Positions 1-8,610 of a DNA stretch of 64,000 nt are shown here, piece after piece. Position 1 is the stretch's first letter. Every line of letters begins with the position of its first letter. The stretch lies in assembly GCA_016935665.1 (NCBI GenBank), contig JAFGQN010000173.1:100630-164629 (forward strand), in the 5' to 3' direction. A program made the position numbers and the translations under genes. The notes below the pieces were generated by a model. It searched no databases. It was given only the letters and a program-made list of their open reading frames with translations, and was not told the origin of the DNA. This stretch comes from Deltaproteobacteria bacterium (GTDB taxonomy: Bacteria; Myxococcota_A; Polyangia; JAAYKL01).

Positions 1-394
1 TGACCAATCGCTCTGGCCCCACAGATTGCGACATGATTTCCACTTTTTTCATATCCAACTTTTTTTCGAAAAAGAGCCAACTGGTGACAATCACCTTCTG
101 TGCCCCCTTTTTGATCCATTGGGCGGCATTGGCCGGTGTGATACCACCGCCCAGATGCAATCCGTCCGGCCAGGCGGCAAGCGCGCTTTGTGCCGCTGCT
201 TCATTGCCCGCACCCAGCATAATCACATGTCCGCCCAAAAGATTGTCCTTGCGATACAGTCGGGCGTAGTACCCGGCATCCCTGTGGGACACATAGTTGG
301 TTTTCAATGCTGTTTCACAGCTGCTGAGTGACGATCCCACAATCTGTTTCACGCTGCCGCCATGAATATCAATACAGGGTCTGAAAAGTGTCAT
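1..394 (-). CDS. hisA: HisA, eukaryotic-type (5' part only, runs off the left edge)
   Basis: Reading the minus strand from the ATG at 394 gives 131 codons with no stop, so the gene is cut by the window edge; the ORF track does not list it. The start reads 'FRPCIDIHGGSVKQIVG' and later 'GLHLGGGI' and 'KVIVTSWLFF'. These match the eukaryotic-type subfamily of the HisA isomerase (the plant/fungal HIS6 type), which converts ProFAR to PRFAR in histidine biosynthesis, and not the usual short bacterial HisA. The fold is a TIM barrel; the first phosphate-binding half is what is visible. It diverges from the U32 gene, sharing a 160-bp intergenic region. The family call is from remembered consensus and is fairly secure; histidine genes downstream cannot be seen. 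Confidence 0.85.
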   Translation of the reverse strand, partial: MTLFRPCIDIHGGSVKQIVGSSLSSCETALKTNYVSHRDAGYYARLYRKDNLLGGHVIMLGAGNEAAAQSALAAWPDGLHLGGGITPANAAQWIKKGAQKVIVTSWLFFEKKLDMKKVEIMSQSVGPERLV

Positions 395-554
395 TTTGCT
401 GTCCTTTACTGGCACAATGGGGTGCTTGAATCATGTACACAAAATTGGCCGGAAATAAAAGACAGTGTCTTATATTTCAACTGCGGGATGCAGCGGAATG
501 TTTGCACTTTGGCGTCGATGGATGGTATTGAACGTTTCACAAGGGGAGGATGCC

Positions 555-2393
555 ATGGCCGTTGAATTGCTGGCCCCTGCAAAAAATTGTGATGTTGGCA
601 AAGTGGCGGTCAATTGTGGCGCCGACGCGGTTTATATTGGCGCGCAACGGTTCGGCGCCCGCAAAGAGGCGGGCAACAGTATTTTGGACATTGCAACACT
701 CATCGAGTATGCGCACCGATACATGGTGAAAGTGTACGTGGCTCTTAACACGGTGTTGCAAAGCGATGAAGAGGTGCACGATGCTGTCCGAATGTTGCGC
801 ACCCTCCATGATGCGGGCGTCGATGGCGCCATCATTCAGGATATGGGATTGCTGGAAGCGGGATTGCCCCCCATGCCCATCATCGCCAGCACCCAGACCC
901 ACAATGCAAATGCGTCATCGGTTCAATTTCTCGAAAAAGTGGGATTTCATCGCGCCATTCTGGCCAGAGAATTAACCCTGAACGAAATGGCTGCCATCCG
1001 CAAGGCCACCTCACATATCGAATTGGAAGCCTTTGTTCACGGCGCGCTCTGCGTGTCATACAGCGGCAGATGTTATCTGAGCCTCGCCAACGGTGGCAGA
1101 AGCGCCAATCGCGGGGAGTGTGCCCAACCGTGTCGCAAACGGTATCGTCTGGAAGACGCGCATCATCAAACGCTGGCAGAAGGTCATTTGCTATCGGTGA
1201 AGGATATGTGTAAAATCCATATGCTGGACGCCCTGCTGGACGCCGGAATCACATCGTTTAAAATTGAGGGCCGACTAAAAGACACGGCGTACGTGGCCAA
1301 CGTGGTCACCGCCTACCGCAGCGCCCTGGATACGGTTCTTGCGCGGCGTGGCGCGACCGCTTTTCCGGACAAACTAACCGCCAGAGTCGCCGCGAATCTG
1401 ACGAAGACCTTTCACCGGGGATACGTTGCCGGATTTGCAGAGGGCGCAAAAAAAATGGCCAACTTCGTTACCCCCAAAATGATGGGCGAGCAAGTGGGAC
1501 GAGTGGTGGCTGTATCTGGAAACATCGTCACATTAAACATCCCCCGGGGCATCGAAATCGCCAGTGGAGACGGTCTCTGTTTTGTGTCAGGCGACGCGTT
1601 GAAGGGCACGGGGGTACAACAGGCGGATGGCCATCATCTGAAGCTGCGGGATGCTACAGGGATACGTGTGGGGGCTTTACTCTATCGCAATCGGGATCAA
1701 CACTTCCTCACACAATTGGAAAAAAGCCGTACCGAACGCAGGGTACCTTCGATTATCAGCGCCGCTTTTTGCAATGACACACTGACACTGGTGGCAACGG
1801 ATACACAACAGAACACCGCACGCGTTTCCGTTACAGAAGGCCTGTCATCCGCCCGCGATAGTGAACAAACCCTTAAGACCTGGAAAAAGCAGCTGGCCAA
1901 AACCGGAGACTCCGAGTTCGTAATTAAACAGTTGCAAATGGGCGGCGCAGAGCTCCCGTTCATGCCGGTTTCCCAAATCAATCAGCTCCGCCGACAACTG
2001 CTCGACCAGCTGAGAGCGAAGCGACACAAGGGCATGATGCGCATCCGCGACCGTCACGCCATGCAGTACAGCCCATCGCCCTATCCCGGTGTGGTGGATT
2101 CGTACCACAACGTGACCAACAGTTTCGCGCGTCGGTTTTACCAGAAGTGCGGCGCAACGGACGTGGCCAACGGAATCGACGCCGATGGCAGTGGCCTCCG
2201 CATCAAAGTGATCTCGTCCAGATATTGTCTGAGACGGGAGCTGGGCTGGTGTTTAAAGGCCGACACCCAAAAAAAACATACCGGCGGTCTGTTTTTGGTC
2301 GACCTGGATACCCCGGGCGAGCAACGACTCAACCTGCGTTTTGATTGCGATGTCTGCGAAATGAGCCTATTCCAGGAATCCGAGCACGAATAA
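555..2393 (+). CDS. U32 peptidase-family protein (RlhA/TrhP-like RNA hydroxylation)
   Basis: 612 aa from the ATG at 555, chosen over the longer ORF start because 'aggggagga' sits just upstream and the protein begins 'MAVELLAPAK', the usual U32 start. The U32 signature 'EAFVHGALCVSYSGRC' is near residue 160, followed by 'RGECAQPCRKRY'. Two C-terminal Cys pairs, 'RYCLRRELGWCLK' (about 556) and 'FDCDVCEM' (about 595), match the metal-binding tail of long U32 proteins. E. coli members RlhA (23S rRNA C2501 hydroxylation) and TrhP (tRNA U34 hydroxylation) act with prephenate-derived chemistry. The length is nearer RlhA than TrhP, but the subfamily is not certain. Protease activity is unlikely. It stands alone on its strand, convergent with a lipoprotein gene. 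Confidence 0.8.
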   Translation: MAVELLAPAKNCDVGKVAVNCGADAVYIGAQRFGARKEAGNSILDIATLIEYAHRYMVKVYVALNTVLQSDEEVHDAVRMLRTLHDAGVDGAIIQDMGLLEAGLPPMPIIASTQTHNANASSVQFLEKVGFHRAILARELTLNEMAAIRKATSHIELEAFVHGALCVSYSGRCYLSLANGGRSANRGECAQPCRKRYRLEDAHHQTLAEGHLLSVKDMCKIHMLDALLDAGITSFKIEGRLKDTAYVANVVTAYRSALDTVLARRGATAFPDKLTARVAANLTKTFHRGYVAGFAEGAKKMANFVTPKMMGEQVGRVVAVSGNIVTLNIPRGIEIASGDGLCFVSGDALKGTGVQQADGHHLKLRDATGIRVGALLYRNRDQHFLTQLEKSRTERRVPSIISAAFCNDTLTLVATDTQQNTARVSVTEGLSSARDSEQTLKTWKKQLAKTGDSEFVIKQLQMGGAELPFMPVSQINQLRRQLLDQLRAKRHKGMMRIRDRHAMQYSPSPYPGVVDSYHNVTNSFARRFYQKCGATDVANGIDADGSGLRIKVISSRYCLRRELGWCLKADTQKKHTGGLFLVDLDTPGEQRLNLRFDCDVCEMSLFQESEHE

Positions 2394-2446
2394 GATCCCA
2401 GGATATCGATTAACACCCTGGGCGTCGCATCTCCATTTTGAGTATT

Positions 2447-4030
2447 TCACTGTAATAACGCGCGGCGGCGAACACAGCGCACGTATGCGTCCACCGTTAC
2501 CCAGGGATAGCTGACCACTCCACCATTAAAAAAAACATAAAAATGCATATTCGATGCCTCTGTGTCCGCGGGTTCCCTAACGCTTGTGGACGACCAGTAG
2601 TGATTGCATTCTCCGCTGAGCACCATCGGCCAGTAACAGCCGGCAGGTGCATCGTCTGGCCCTTCTCCATCAGTGCATGATGCGCAAGTGGCCAATTCAC
2701 ATCCAGAGCAGGATCCCGATTTCTCGCAGTCCTCAGGCAACATCCGACAAATGCTGTCTCCATCCTTTGCTTCGCCGTTCACGCATCCGCGAATCAGCGA
2801 CTGCAGCTCAACGACATTAGGCATATCCCAGTGGCCTCCCAGAGAATAGTCTCCTGATTTTTCTGCACAATACTCGCTGGCTTCTTCATAGGTCATAGTC
2901 TCCACTGACGCCGGATTCTCAAAGCACAAATCGGATTCGGCATCGTAGAAGTTTCCCTCGCTCTCGCAACCGCACTTAAAGGTGGAGGCGCAAACCGCCA
3001 TTTCTCCCAATGAATCGTTGCAGGCCTGATGGGACAAACAGGTCTTTGACACCGTCCAGCCCGTGTCGCTGACCCGGCCATCGCACATAGAGGATGTCCC
3101 GCTGCAATACTGCGACGACACGTACCTCTCTATCTGTCCGCCGCATTCCGTTGATGCGCAGCGGTACTGCTGTTCGCTTTGACATACGGTTTGGGAGCTC
3201 GCAAAACAGTTGTCCGCAATTTCATTGCACACCGTGGTATTGCAGCCATCGGTTTGGTCACACCGGTTACCATTGACAAATTCGTGCACGCTGCACGTCC
3301 CCATCCCATCGCACGAGTCCGCCCCGTTGCACCACTTCCCGTCATTGCAGGGTGCGTTGAATTCGCGGGCCGTCCAGCCCGCATTATTGGCGGCAGAGCT
3401 GCACGCCTCGCAATCATTGGCGGCGTTTATGTCTCCGTCGGCAAAACACTTGCCATCAATTTTGCAAAGAGAGGGCAGCACATCATTGGTACACCGCCCC
3501 TGAACGCACATATCGGCGGTACAATCGATGTGGTCATTGCAGTCTTTGGCCACTCCAACGCATTGTCCCAGGTTATTACACTCGTCCCAGTCGGTGCACG
3601 GATTGCCATCGTCGCAAAGGGCGCCTGGCAGAGGAGACCATCCCGTAGCGTTGGCGCCAATATCACACACCCAGCACGGATCATCCGACGATTGGCCAGC
3701 AGCGTGGCAGACTCCACCAATCAGACAGCCGCTGCATTCGCTTCCACATCCAGTGATGTTTACCCAATCGGTTTTCACCACGGCCACATCGCATTTCTGG
3801 CAACTATTCAACGAATTCAGCGCTCCGTCTGCAATACAAACCCCGCCAATATAACAACCGGCGCAGGAGGCTGGGGGTATGGAATCGGAATCGGAATTTG
3901 AATCCGTCTCAAAGTCCACTGTGGTGGTTTCCGTGTCTGTTTCACTATCTGTCCGCTCTGACATCGGATCCCAGCAACCCGCCAGCGCAGCCGCAACAAC
4001 ACCCAATAAACATAAAGAACGCATTTTCAT
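2447..4030 (-). CDS. Cys-rich lipoprotein with C-terminal DUF1566-like domain
   Basis: 527 aa from the ATG at 4030, picked over the ORF start at 4144 because 'ggag' lies 8 nt upstream and a lipoprotein signal follows directly ('LLGVVAAALAGC', Cys about residue 18). A Ser/Asp/Glu/Thr linker ('DSNSDSDS') follows. Residues of roughly 55-340 hold repeated Cys modules of the 'CDDGNPCTDWDEC' kind, common in surface proteins of myxobacteria-like organisms. The C-terminal 120 residues ('HWDMPNVVELQSLIRGC', 'HYWSSTS', 'AYVRCVRR') resemble the DUF1566/Lcl domain. Likely an outer-membrane-anchored surface protein of unknown ligand. A weak hairpin (CCCAGG/CCTGGG, 2397-2423) lies in the convergent gap with the U32 gene. 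Confidence 0.75.
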   Translation of the reverse strand: MKMRSLCLLGVVAAALAGCWDPMSERTDSETDTETTTVDFETDSNSDSDSIPPASCAGCYIGGVCIADGALNSLNSCQKCDVAVVKTDWVNITGCGSECSGCLIGGVCHAAGQSSDDPCWVCDIGANATGWSPLPGALCDDGNPCTDWDECNNLGQCVGVAKDCNDHIDCTADMCVQGRCTNDVLPSLCKIDGKCFADGDINAANDCEACSSAANNAGWTAREFNAPCNDGKWCNGADSCDGMGTCSVHEFVNGNRCDQTDGCNTTVCNEIADNCFASSQTVCQSEQQYRCASTECGGQIERYVSSQYCSGTSSMCDGRVSDTGWTVSKTCLSHQACNDSLGEMAVCASTFKCGCESEGNFYDAESDLCFENPASVETMTYEEASEYCAEKSGDYSLGGHWDMPNVVELQSLIRGCVNGEAKDGDSICRMLPEDCEKSGSCSGCELATCASCTDGEGPDDAPAGCYWPMVLSGECNHYWSSTSVREPADTEASNMHFYVFFNGGVVSYPWVTVDAYVRCVRRRALLQ

Positions 4031-4278
4031 TGAAAACTCCAATTCCAATACAAAAAATCCACATTTACCGTCACAGCCACACCATTGTACACAAGAGCGT
4101 CTCCCTTCGAAACCACCTTCGCCACAATAACGTAATCTCTCCATCGACTCGACTCACATCATCAAACACCTGAATTCTTCTGTTTTGGACCAGCAAACGC
4201 GATTGACAACCTCAACTATCTGGAGAATAAAAGGAAATTTGCCCACTTTTCCAGTTGGGCTCAGGATGGGATAATCAG

Positions 4279-5124
4279 ATGAAACTCCAACACAAGGCAA
4301 CCATTGACGACGCCAGCGCTGGCCCGCTGGTAGACTATCTGGCCAGGGAAACGTCGCTGTCCAAACTGAAGGTGAAAAAAGCCATTGGCGCCGGTGGCTG
4401 CTGGATTCGGCGCAAGCATGTTCAAAAAGGAAAACTGCTGCGCGTCCGCAAACTCAAATACGTTCTGGCCAAAGGGGATGTGCTCGAATTTTATTTCGAT
4501 GAAAACGCCCTGGCATATCAGGGCGCGCCACCAGTGCCACTGCACGAGCGCAAAGACTGGGCATTGTGGTACAAGCCGGTCAATCTGCTCTCGGGGGCCA
4601 GCCGTTATGGAGAAGTCTGCGCCATCGACTACCAGGTAAAACAAATCAGTGACCATCTGGCGGTTCATGTGATAAATCGACTGGATCGCGAAGCATCCGG
4701 GATTGTGGCACTGGCATACACGCGGGAGGGAGCCGCAAAACTGAGTGAACTGTGGCGGGGAAACGATGTGGAAAAAGTGTATCAGCTGGAAACCCTCGGG
4801 CATATTTCAACCACAACCGGAAAGATCACGTATCCCATACAAGGCAAAGACGCCTGTACCGAATTCGAAGTGATGGAGTACCGCACTGATTCAAAAGGCC
4901 GCTCCACCACGCGCGTTACCGCCCGCATTCGTACTGGACGATTCCATCAAATCCGTCAGCATTTTTTAAAAATGGGACATCCTGTACTGGGTGATCCCAA
5001 ATATGGCACGGACAATGCTCATCCAGGGGGCCTGCAGCTGGTCTCCACCGAGGTGCACCTGAAATGTCCATTCAGCAAAAAGCAAATTGATGTTGTATTG
5101 CCACAGGAGCTGCGTCTCTGGTAA
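4279..5124 (+). CDS. RluA-family RNA pseudouridine synthase
   Basis: 281 aa. The ORF track starts at a TTG (4255); the ATG at 4279 is preferred, with 'cagga' upstream. Residues about 1-70 look like a small S4-type RNA-binding domain ('SLSKLKVKKAI', 'GDVLEFYF'). The catalytic motif is 'INRLDREASGIV' near residue 132, where the Asp attacks the target uridine; the common family form is HRLDxxTSG. The C-terminal half has the RluA block 'GRFHQIRQHFLKMGHPVLGD'. It isomerises uridine in rRNA or tRNA; the target site cannot be told from sequence. The gene is isolated, with an AT-rich patch beginning just after its stop. Confidence 0.85.
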   Translation: MKLQHKATIDDASAGPLVDYLARETSLSKLKVKKAIGAGGCWIRRKHVQKGKLLRVRKLKYVLAKGDVLEFYFDENALAYQGAPPVPLHERKDWALWYKPVNLLSGASRYGEVCAIDYQVKQISDHLAVHVINRLDREASGIVALAYTREGAAKLSELWRGNDVEKVYQLETLGHISTTTGKITYPIQGKDACTEFEVMEYRTDSKGRSTTRVTARIRTGRFHQIRQHFLKMGHPVLGDPKYGTDNAHPGGLQLVSTEVHLKCPFSKKQIDVVLPQELRLW

Positions 5125-5401
5125 TTTCCCTGCGGTTAGCGTTTTCGTCGAATCCCGGTTTCTTTTCCCTTTCTATGGGCCAGGAAACGAATCCTGGCGA
5201 CCAAAACTCAAACGCTTTCAGAAAAAGCTTTCTAATACAAAAAAAAGGGAAAAATTACTTTACTTCGCTTAACAAAAAATTGTATGAATTTTTCATAATT
5301 TTCGGAAAATAGTATTGGCGTTTAAAATCGCTAGCAAAAATTTTTGTCAGAGATTCATCATTTTTTTATTTGAACTTGTAAAAAGAAAAAAGGAATAACA
5401 A
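5125..5401. other. AT-rich intergenic entry to a foreign-looking patch
   Basis: No gene is seen. Base composition changes sharply to AT-rich here, with several T and A runs, and stays so to about 7.4 kb. The last 30 bases carry the leader of the next gene including its 'aaaggaa' ribosome site. The sequence is compatible with an AT-rich promoter, but no convincing -35/-10 pair was fixed. Confidence 0.5.
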
Positions 5402-5938
5402 ATGAAAAAGGTATTGCTCGGATTTGTTTTATTGAGTTCACTGATAATTGCGCAAACTAGCTTTGCTGGCAGTTATCCTCGTCTGGAATATCGAACAGCA
5501 ACTGTTGTTTATTGGGATGCATCCGGCAAATGGGACACCATCGTTGATCGGTTTACATCTTATGATAGGGCTGTCCCGCAGGCGACTCAGATGGTTTATT
5601 TTATTGATACGCTTCTAACAGATCTAGAATCGCCATGGTATATTATTGCGGCCAACGCACAGGTTCACTTCACTGGCACAACAGCTTGGCCCATAACAAC
5701 AGAATATCTCGCTGCACCTATTGGGGAAATCACAAATTCATCCGCCCAGTGGATACCGGGAAAGTATTTTTCAGCAGAGGCAAACAGTAATATAAATAAG
5801 CGTATTTATTCTACAGGATGGAACACTGGCGAGAATAACCTTTACCATGGCTTGCAGTATAAAATGATCAGAATTTTGTCCAATTATGGTGGAAATAGTC
5901 TCTTTGTATTCACACCATTTGAACATTGGTTAGAATAA
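5402..5938 (+). CDS. Secreted orphan protein in the AT-rich patch
   Basis: 178 aa with a clear Sec signal peptide ('MKKVLLGFVLLSSLIIAQTSFA', cleavage about residue 22) and a good ribosome site ('aaaaggaataacaaatg'). The mature 155 residues are rich in Tyr, Trp and Thr with alternating hydrophobic stretches, suggesting a small beta-rich periplasmic or secreted protein. There are no cysteines or recognisable catalytic motifs. I do not recognise the family. Codon choice is much more AT-rich than in flanking genes, so recent acquisition is likely. It is followed by another orphan on the same strand 165 bp on. Confidence 0.7.
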   Translation: MKKVLLGFVLLSSLIIAQTSFAGSYPRLEYRTATVVYWDASGKWDTIVDRFTSYDRAVPQATQMVYFIDTLLTDLESPWYIIAANAQVHFTGTTAWPITTEYLAAPIGEITNSSAQWIPGKYFSAEANSNINKRIYSTGWNTGENNLYHGLQYKMIRILSNYGGNSLFVFTPFEHWLE

Positions 5939-6103
5939 TACCGGTTATATCGTTATTTCAGATTCAGTGACTGAGTATCTTCGTACGGTTGAGTTTACTT
6001 TTGTTTGTATCGATAACGTCAAGTGAAACTCGTGTTTTGTTTTTACACCATTGTCCTTTCCAAATGACATATCAAAACCCTCTAATTGATTAGGAAGCAA
6101 ATT

Positions 6104-6931
6104 ATGGGAAAACGTGTTTTTTTGTTTTTCGTTGTATTTTGTATTCTGGTTGCAGCTGCTTTATTGATAACTGTCTCGTTTTCGAAGGAAAACGGAGTAG
6201 CATCAAGAAACGAAATTATCAGTTCTGTAGAACATGGAAAGCAACAAAGTAAAACTGAATCTATTAGTCACAAAAAAGAAAAATCGAATCAATTTAAGCG
6301 ACTTGTTCACAATTTGTCCAAATCTTCATCAGATTCAACCGATTCAGCACAGGAGTTGGCCCAACGTTATGGAATTGATGACAGTGACATAATGGAATTT
6401 GCAGTCAAAGCTCTTCGCGACAGTGCAATTGCTCCTCATATCCCTTCAAAAAGGGAGAACGTTATAGAGGAAATCTTTGTGGAACAGACAGTCGATGAAA
6501 GTGAGACTCAGCGAGTTCATGAAGAACTGTTGACGAGGCTGAAAAAGGTGTCGAACAATACTTCCAGGCTAAAATTTGCCCAATGTCATGAAAGCATATG
6601 TAAAATTATCACCGAACATATCGATGCTGATACTTCACTTGAATTTTATAAAATGAAATCCACAAGTAGTGCACTGGATGGGGCTGGTGTTTTCTATTCA
6701 AGGAAACTCGATAGCGGACGAATTGAAACATTGTTTTATATGGAACAGCCAGATTCAAAAATTCGTTTTTACGACGCTGTATATGATCGGCTCTACGAAC
6801 GCGTTACAGGTAACAGTGTCGATGATATCGAGCCAACGCCTGAACAACTCGCCAGCGTTGCCGATCAATTACTGGATCGATTACTGGCTGTTGAAAGCGA
6901 AGCAGAAAATCATTCACAGCAACCACAGTGA
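6104..6931 (+). CDS. Membrane-anchored orphan protein
   Basis: 275 aa from the ATG at 6104 ('aggaag' upstream); the ORF track's TTG at 6086 is less likely. An N-terminal membrane anchor ('VFLFFVVFCILVAAALLITV', residues about 5-25) is followed by a charged, Lys/Ser/Glu-rich region that may be helical, then a folded part with two cysteines ('QCHESICKII'), perhaps a disulfide. It ends with an amphipathic helix 'VADQLLDRLLAVE'. That helix recurs as a stray fragment at 7273-7326, so a paralogue once lay downstream. The base composition is AT-rich. Function is unknown; topology suggests the bulk of the protein is periplasmic. Confidence 0.65.
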   Translation: MGKRVFLFFVVFCILVAAALLITVSFSKENGVASRNEIISSVEHGKQQSKTESISHKKEKSNQFKRLVHNLSKSSSDSTDSAQELAQRYGIDDSDIMEFAVKALRDSAIAPHIPSKRENVIEEIFVEQTVDESETQRVHEELLTRLKKVSNNTSRLKFAQCHESICKIITEHIDADTSLEFYKMKSTSSALDGAGVFYSRKLDSGRIETLFYMEQPDSKIRFYDAVYDRLYERVTGNSVDDIEPTPEQLASVADQLLDRLLAVESEAENHSQQPQ

Positions 6932-7104
6932 AACGATGCAGCAAGTATGTAAGCGGTAGCACGGCGGCGTCATATGAAAACAAGCCAAGGTCAGTATAAT
7001 TGTGTCTTTCCGGCCAGCCTGCGTAACTGAAAAAAAATCAACTATTTTCAAAAATTTTTCTGATAGTTCCAGGGGAGCCATTCGCCTGGTGATTCAGCGG
7101 CTAT

Positions 7105-7269
7105 TTAGAAATTTTCGGCAATAGCCACCATGTAGTCAAAGGGATTCACTTTGTTCAGTTCGCAGGTATGGATAATGGTCATGAAAATGTCAGCTGCAAG
7201 TGCCCCGTTTTCGGTTTTGAAAAACAGCGAATTTTTTCTATACAGAATGGCTTTCTTCAGTCTGAGTAA
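7105..7269 (-). pseudogene. IS66-family transposase, C-terminal remnant
   Basis: The minus-strand reading 'RKNSLFFKTENGALAADIF' and 'IHTCELNKVNPFDYMVA' matches the C-terminal block of IS66 transposases (TnpC), whose family form is RNSLFxKTExGA...IHTCxLNxVNPxDYL. Only about 55 codons remain; the DDE catalytic region and the accessory tnpA/tnpB genes are absent. The extra N-terminal residues in the ORF track (to 7290) come from antisense of an unrelated gene tail, so the element edge lies near 7270. It marks an old insertion with later deletion. Confidence 0.8.
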
Positions 7270-7272
7270 GTT

Positions 7273-7326
7273 GCCCACGTCGCCGATCAATTACTGGAAC
7301 GATTACTGATTGCTGAAAACCAATAA
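7273..7326 (+). pseudogene. Tail fragment of a paralogue of the 6104-6931 gene
   Basis: The plus-strand codons read AHVADQLLERLLIAENQ then a stop. They match the end of the preceding gene ('SVADQLLDRLLAVESE'). The DNA is nearly identical over about 27 bases ('gccgatcaattactgga' and flank). The rest of this second copy is missing and replaced by the IS66 remnant. This is direct evidence of a tandem duplication that was broken by the insertion element. Confidence 0.7.
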
Positions 7327-7435
7327 GCAATATAAACAATATAACGAGGCAACAGGATACGTAGACATGAAGGTGAGTCGTGCGAAGAAATTCACCTGCT
7401 TACATTTGAAGTTTGCGATTTTTATCTGCATCAAA

Positions 7436-8446
7436 CTAATTCAACATCGGTGGTAACGGGATAATCTGGACTTTATTTTCCGTGAACACCGGCACCAGCA
7501 ATCGATTCCGTTTCGCGTCATAGCCAATATCCGCAGGAGATGAAATATCCTTTGCCACCGGGACAAATTTGCCCCCTGCGGTTCCTTCGAAAACAGATTT
7601 GGCGCCCCAGCTGGAAATCAGCAGTGTATTGCCGCCGGTCTGTACAATCCCATCCAGTCCGCCCCCTGGCAGCTGCGTGGGGGTTCCCATCGCGCCATCT
7701 TCAGTTATCTCAAACAGCTCGCCTTTGGCATTCACCATCCAAATGCGTTCAGTGGATGCCAGCAGGCCGTTGGGATTGCCCAGATCGGCCCGGGCCGGCA
7801 CCTTTGTGGCTCTGCCATCGACAATTTTCCAAATGGCATCTGTACCGGTGTTTTCAAAACCGTTTTCGCCGGCTTTCCATCCGGTATCAGAGACATACAC
7901 AGCGCCGTCGGCCGCTGTCGTCAAGTCGTTTAAAAAGGTGGCGCCCTCTATCTTGATGTCGCCTTTAGCGGCGCCGTTGGCCACATCGAACATGCGCACA
8001 ACATCTATATCCGTCACATAAAGCACATCGTCCGCGATGGTCATGCCCTTTGGCGCATTCAGGGTCACCCCGTTTTCACCCCCGGCAATCCACTTCAGTG
8101 TAGGCACGCTGCCATCCGGGCTGAGCCTGGTGATAAAGCCATTATTATCTTTTTCGAGGGGAGATCCGCTGATGTTGCTTACCAGGTACACATCCGATGC
8201 TGCCAGGTGGTACACCGATTCCGGTGTTTCAAACCCCACATTTTCCACTGTTATCGGCCCTTCTGCGGCTTCGGTTGTGTTGGGGGTATTGCCGGACTGG
8301 GCCGCGGCCCCATTACCCATTCCCGCATCCGGGACAGTGGCTTTGGGTTGTTTGCTGCAACCCAAAAGCAAAACGGTTAGCACCAGAATCCCAATTCCTT
8401 TGATTTTTATGGACTTTCGAACAGGGGCCCACACCGCGTTCATCAT
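7436..8446 (-). CDS. SMP-30/NHL-type beta-propeller lipoprotein
   Basis: 336 aa, start at 8446 with 'ggaga' upstream (a second ATG follows at once). The lipobox is 'LTVLLLGC', then a short Ala/Gly/Asn linker. The body carries propeller-like repeats: 'GFETPESVYHLAASDVYLV', 'NAPKGMTIADDVLYVTDID', 'LNDLTTAADGAVYVSDTG', 'NPNGLLASTERIWMV', 'DGIVQTGGNTLLISS'. This pattern fits SMP-30/gluconolactonase-like or NHL propellers. Metal ligands typical of true gluconolactonases (Glu/Asn/Asp set) could not be confirmed, so an enzymatic role is open; a periplasmic binding role is equally possible. It is transcribed away from the SGNH hydrolase gene. Confidence 0.75.
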   Translation of the reverse strand: MMNAVWAPVRKSIKIKGIGILVLTVLLLGCSKQPKATVPDAGMGNGAAAQSGNTPNTTEAAEGPITVENVGFETPESVYHLAASDVYLVSNISGSPLEKDNNGFITRLSPDGSVPTLKWIAGGENGVTLNAPKGMTIADDVLYVTDIDVVRMFDVANGAAKGDIKIEGATFLNDLTTAADGAVYVSDTGWKAGENGFENTGTDAIWKIVDGRATKVPARADLGNPNGLLASTERIWMVNAKGELFEITEDGAMGTPTQLPGGGLDGIVQTGGNTLLISSWGAKSVFEGTAGGKFVPVAKDISSPADIGYDAKRNRLLVPVFTENKVQIIPLPPMLN

Positions 8447-8610
8447 TTTTTATCTCCTTCCATGCAGTTATGTTTCGAGTGTGCCGGTAATATACGCATC
8501 ATCCCATTACCATGCAATGGGCGGTGGGTCGGTTGCACACAATCTGTTTTATCTCGGCCCTTTTTGCGGTACATCGACACTGAAATGGTGATACGCGCAA
8601 GGAGGCCACC

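Noticed and set aside
3179-3901. 240-aa plus-strand ORF opposite the Cys-rich lipoprotein
   Set aside because: It is the antisense shadow of a gene whose signal peptide, Cys modules and C-domain fit well; no ribosome site or motif is present.
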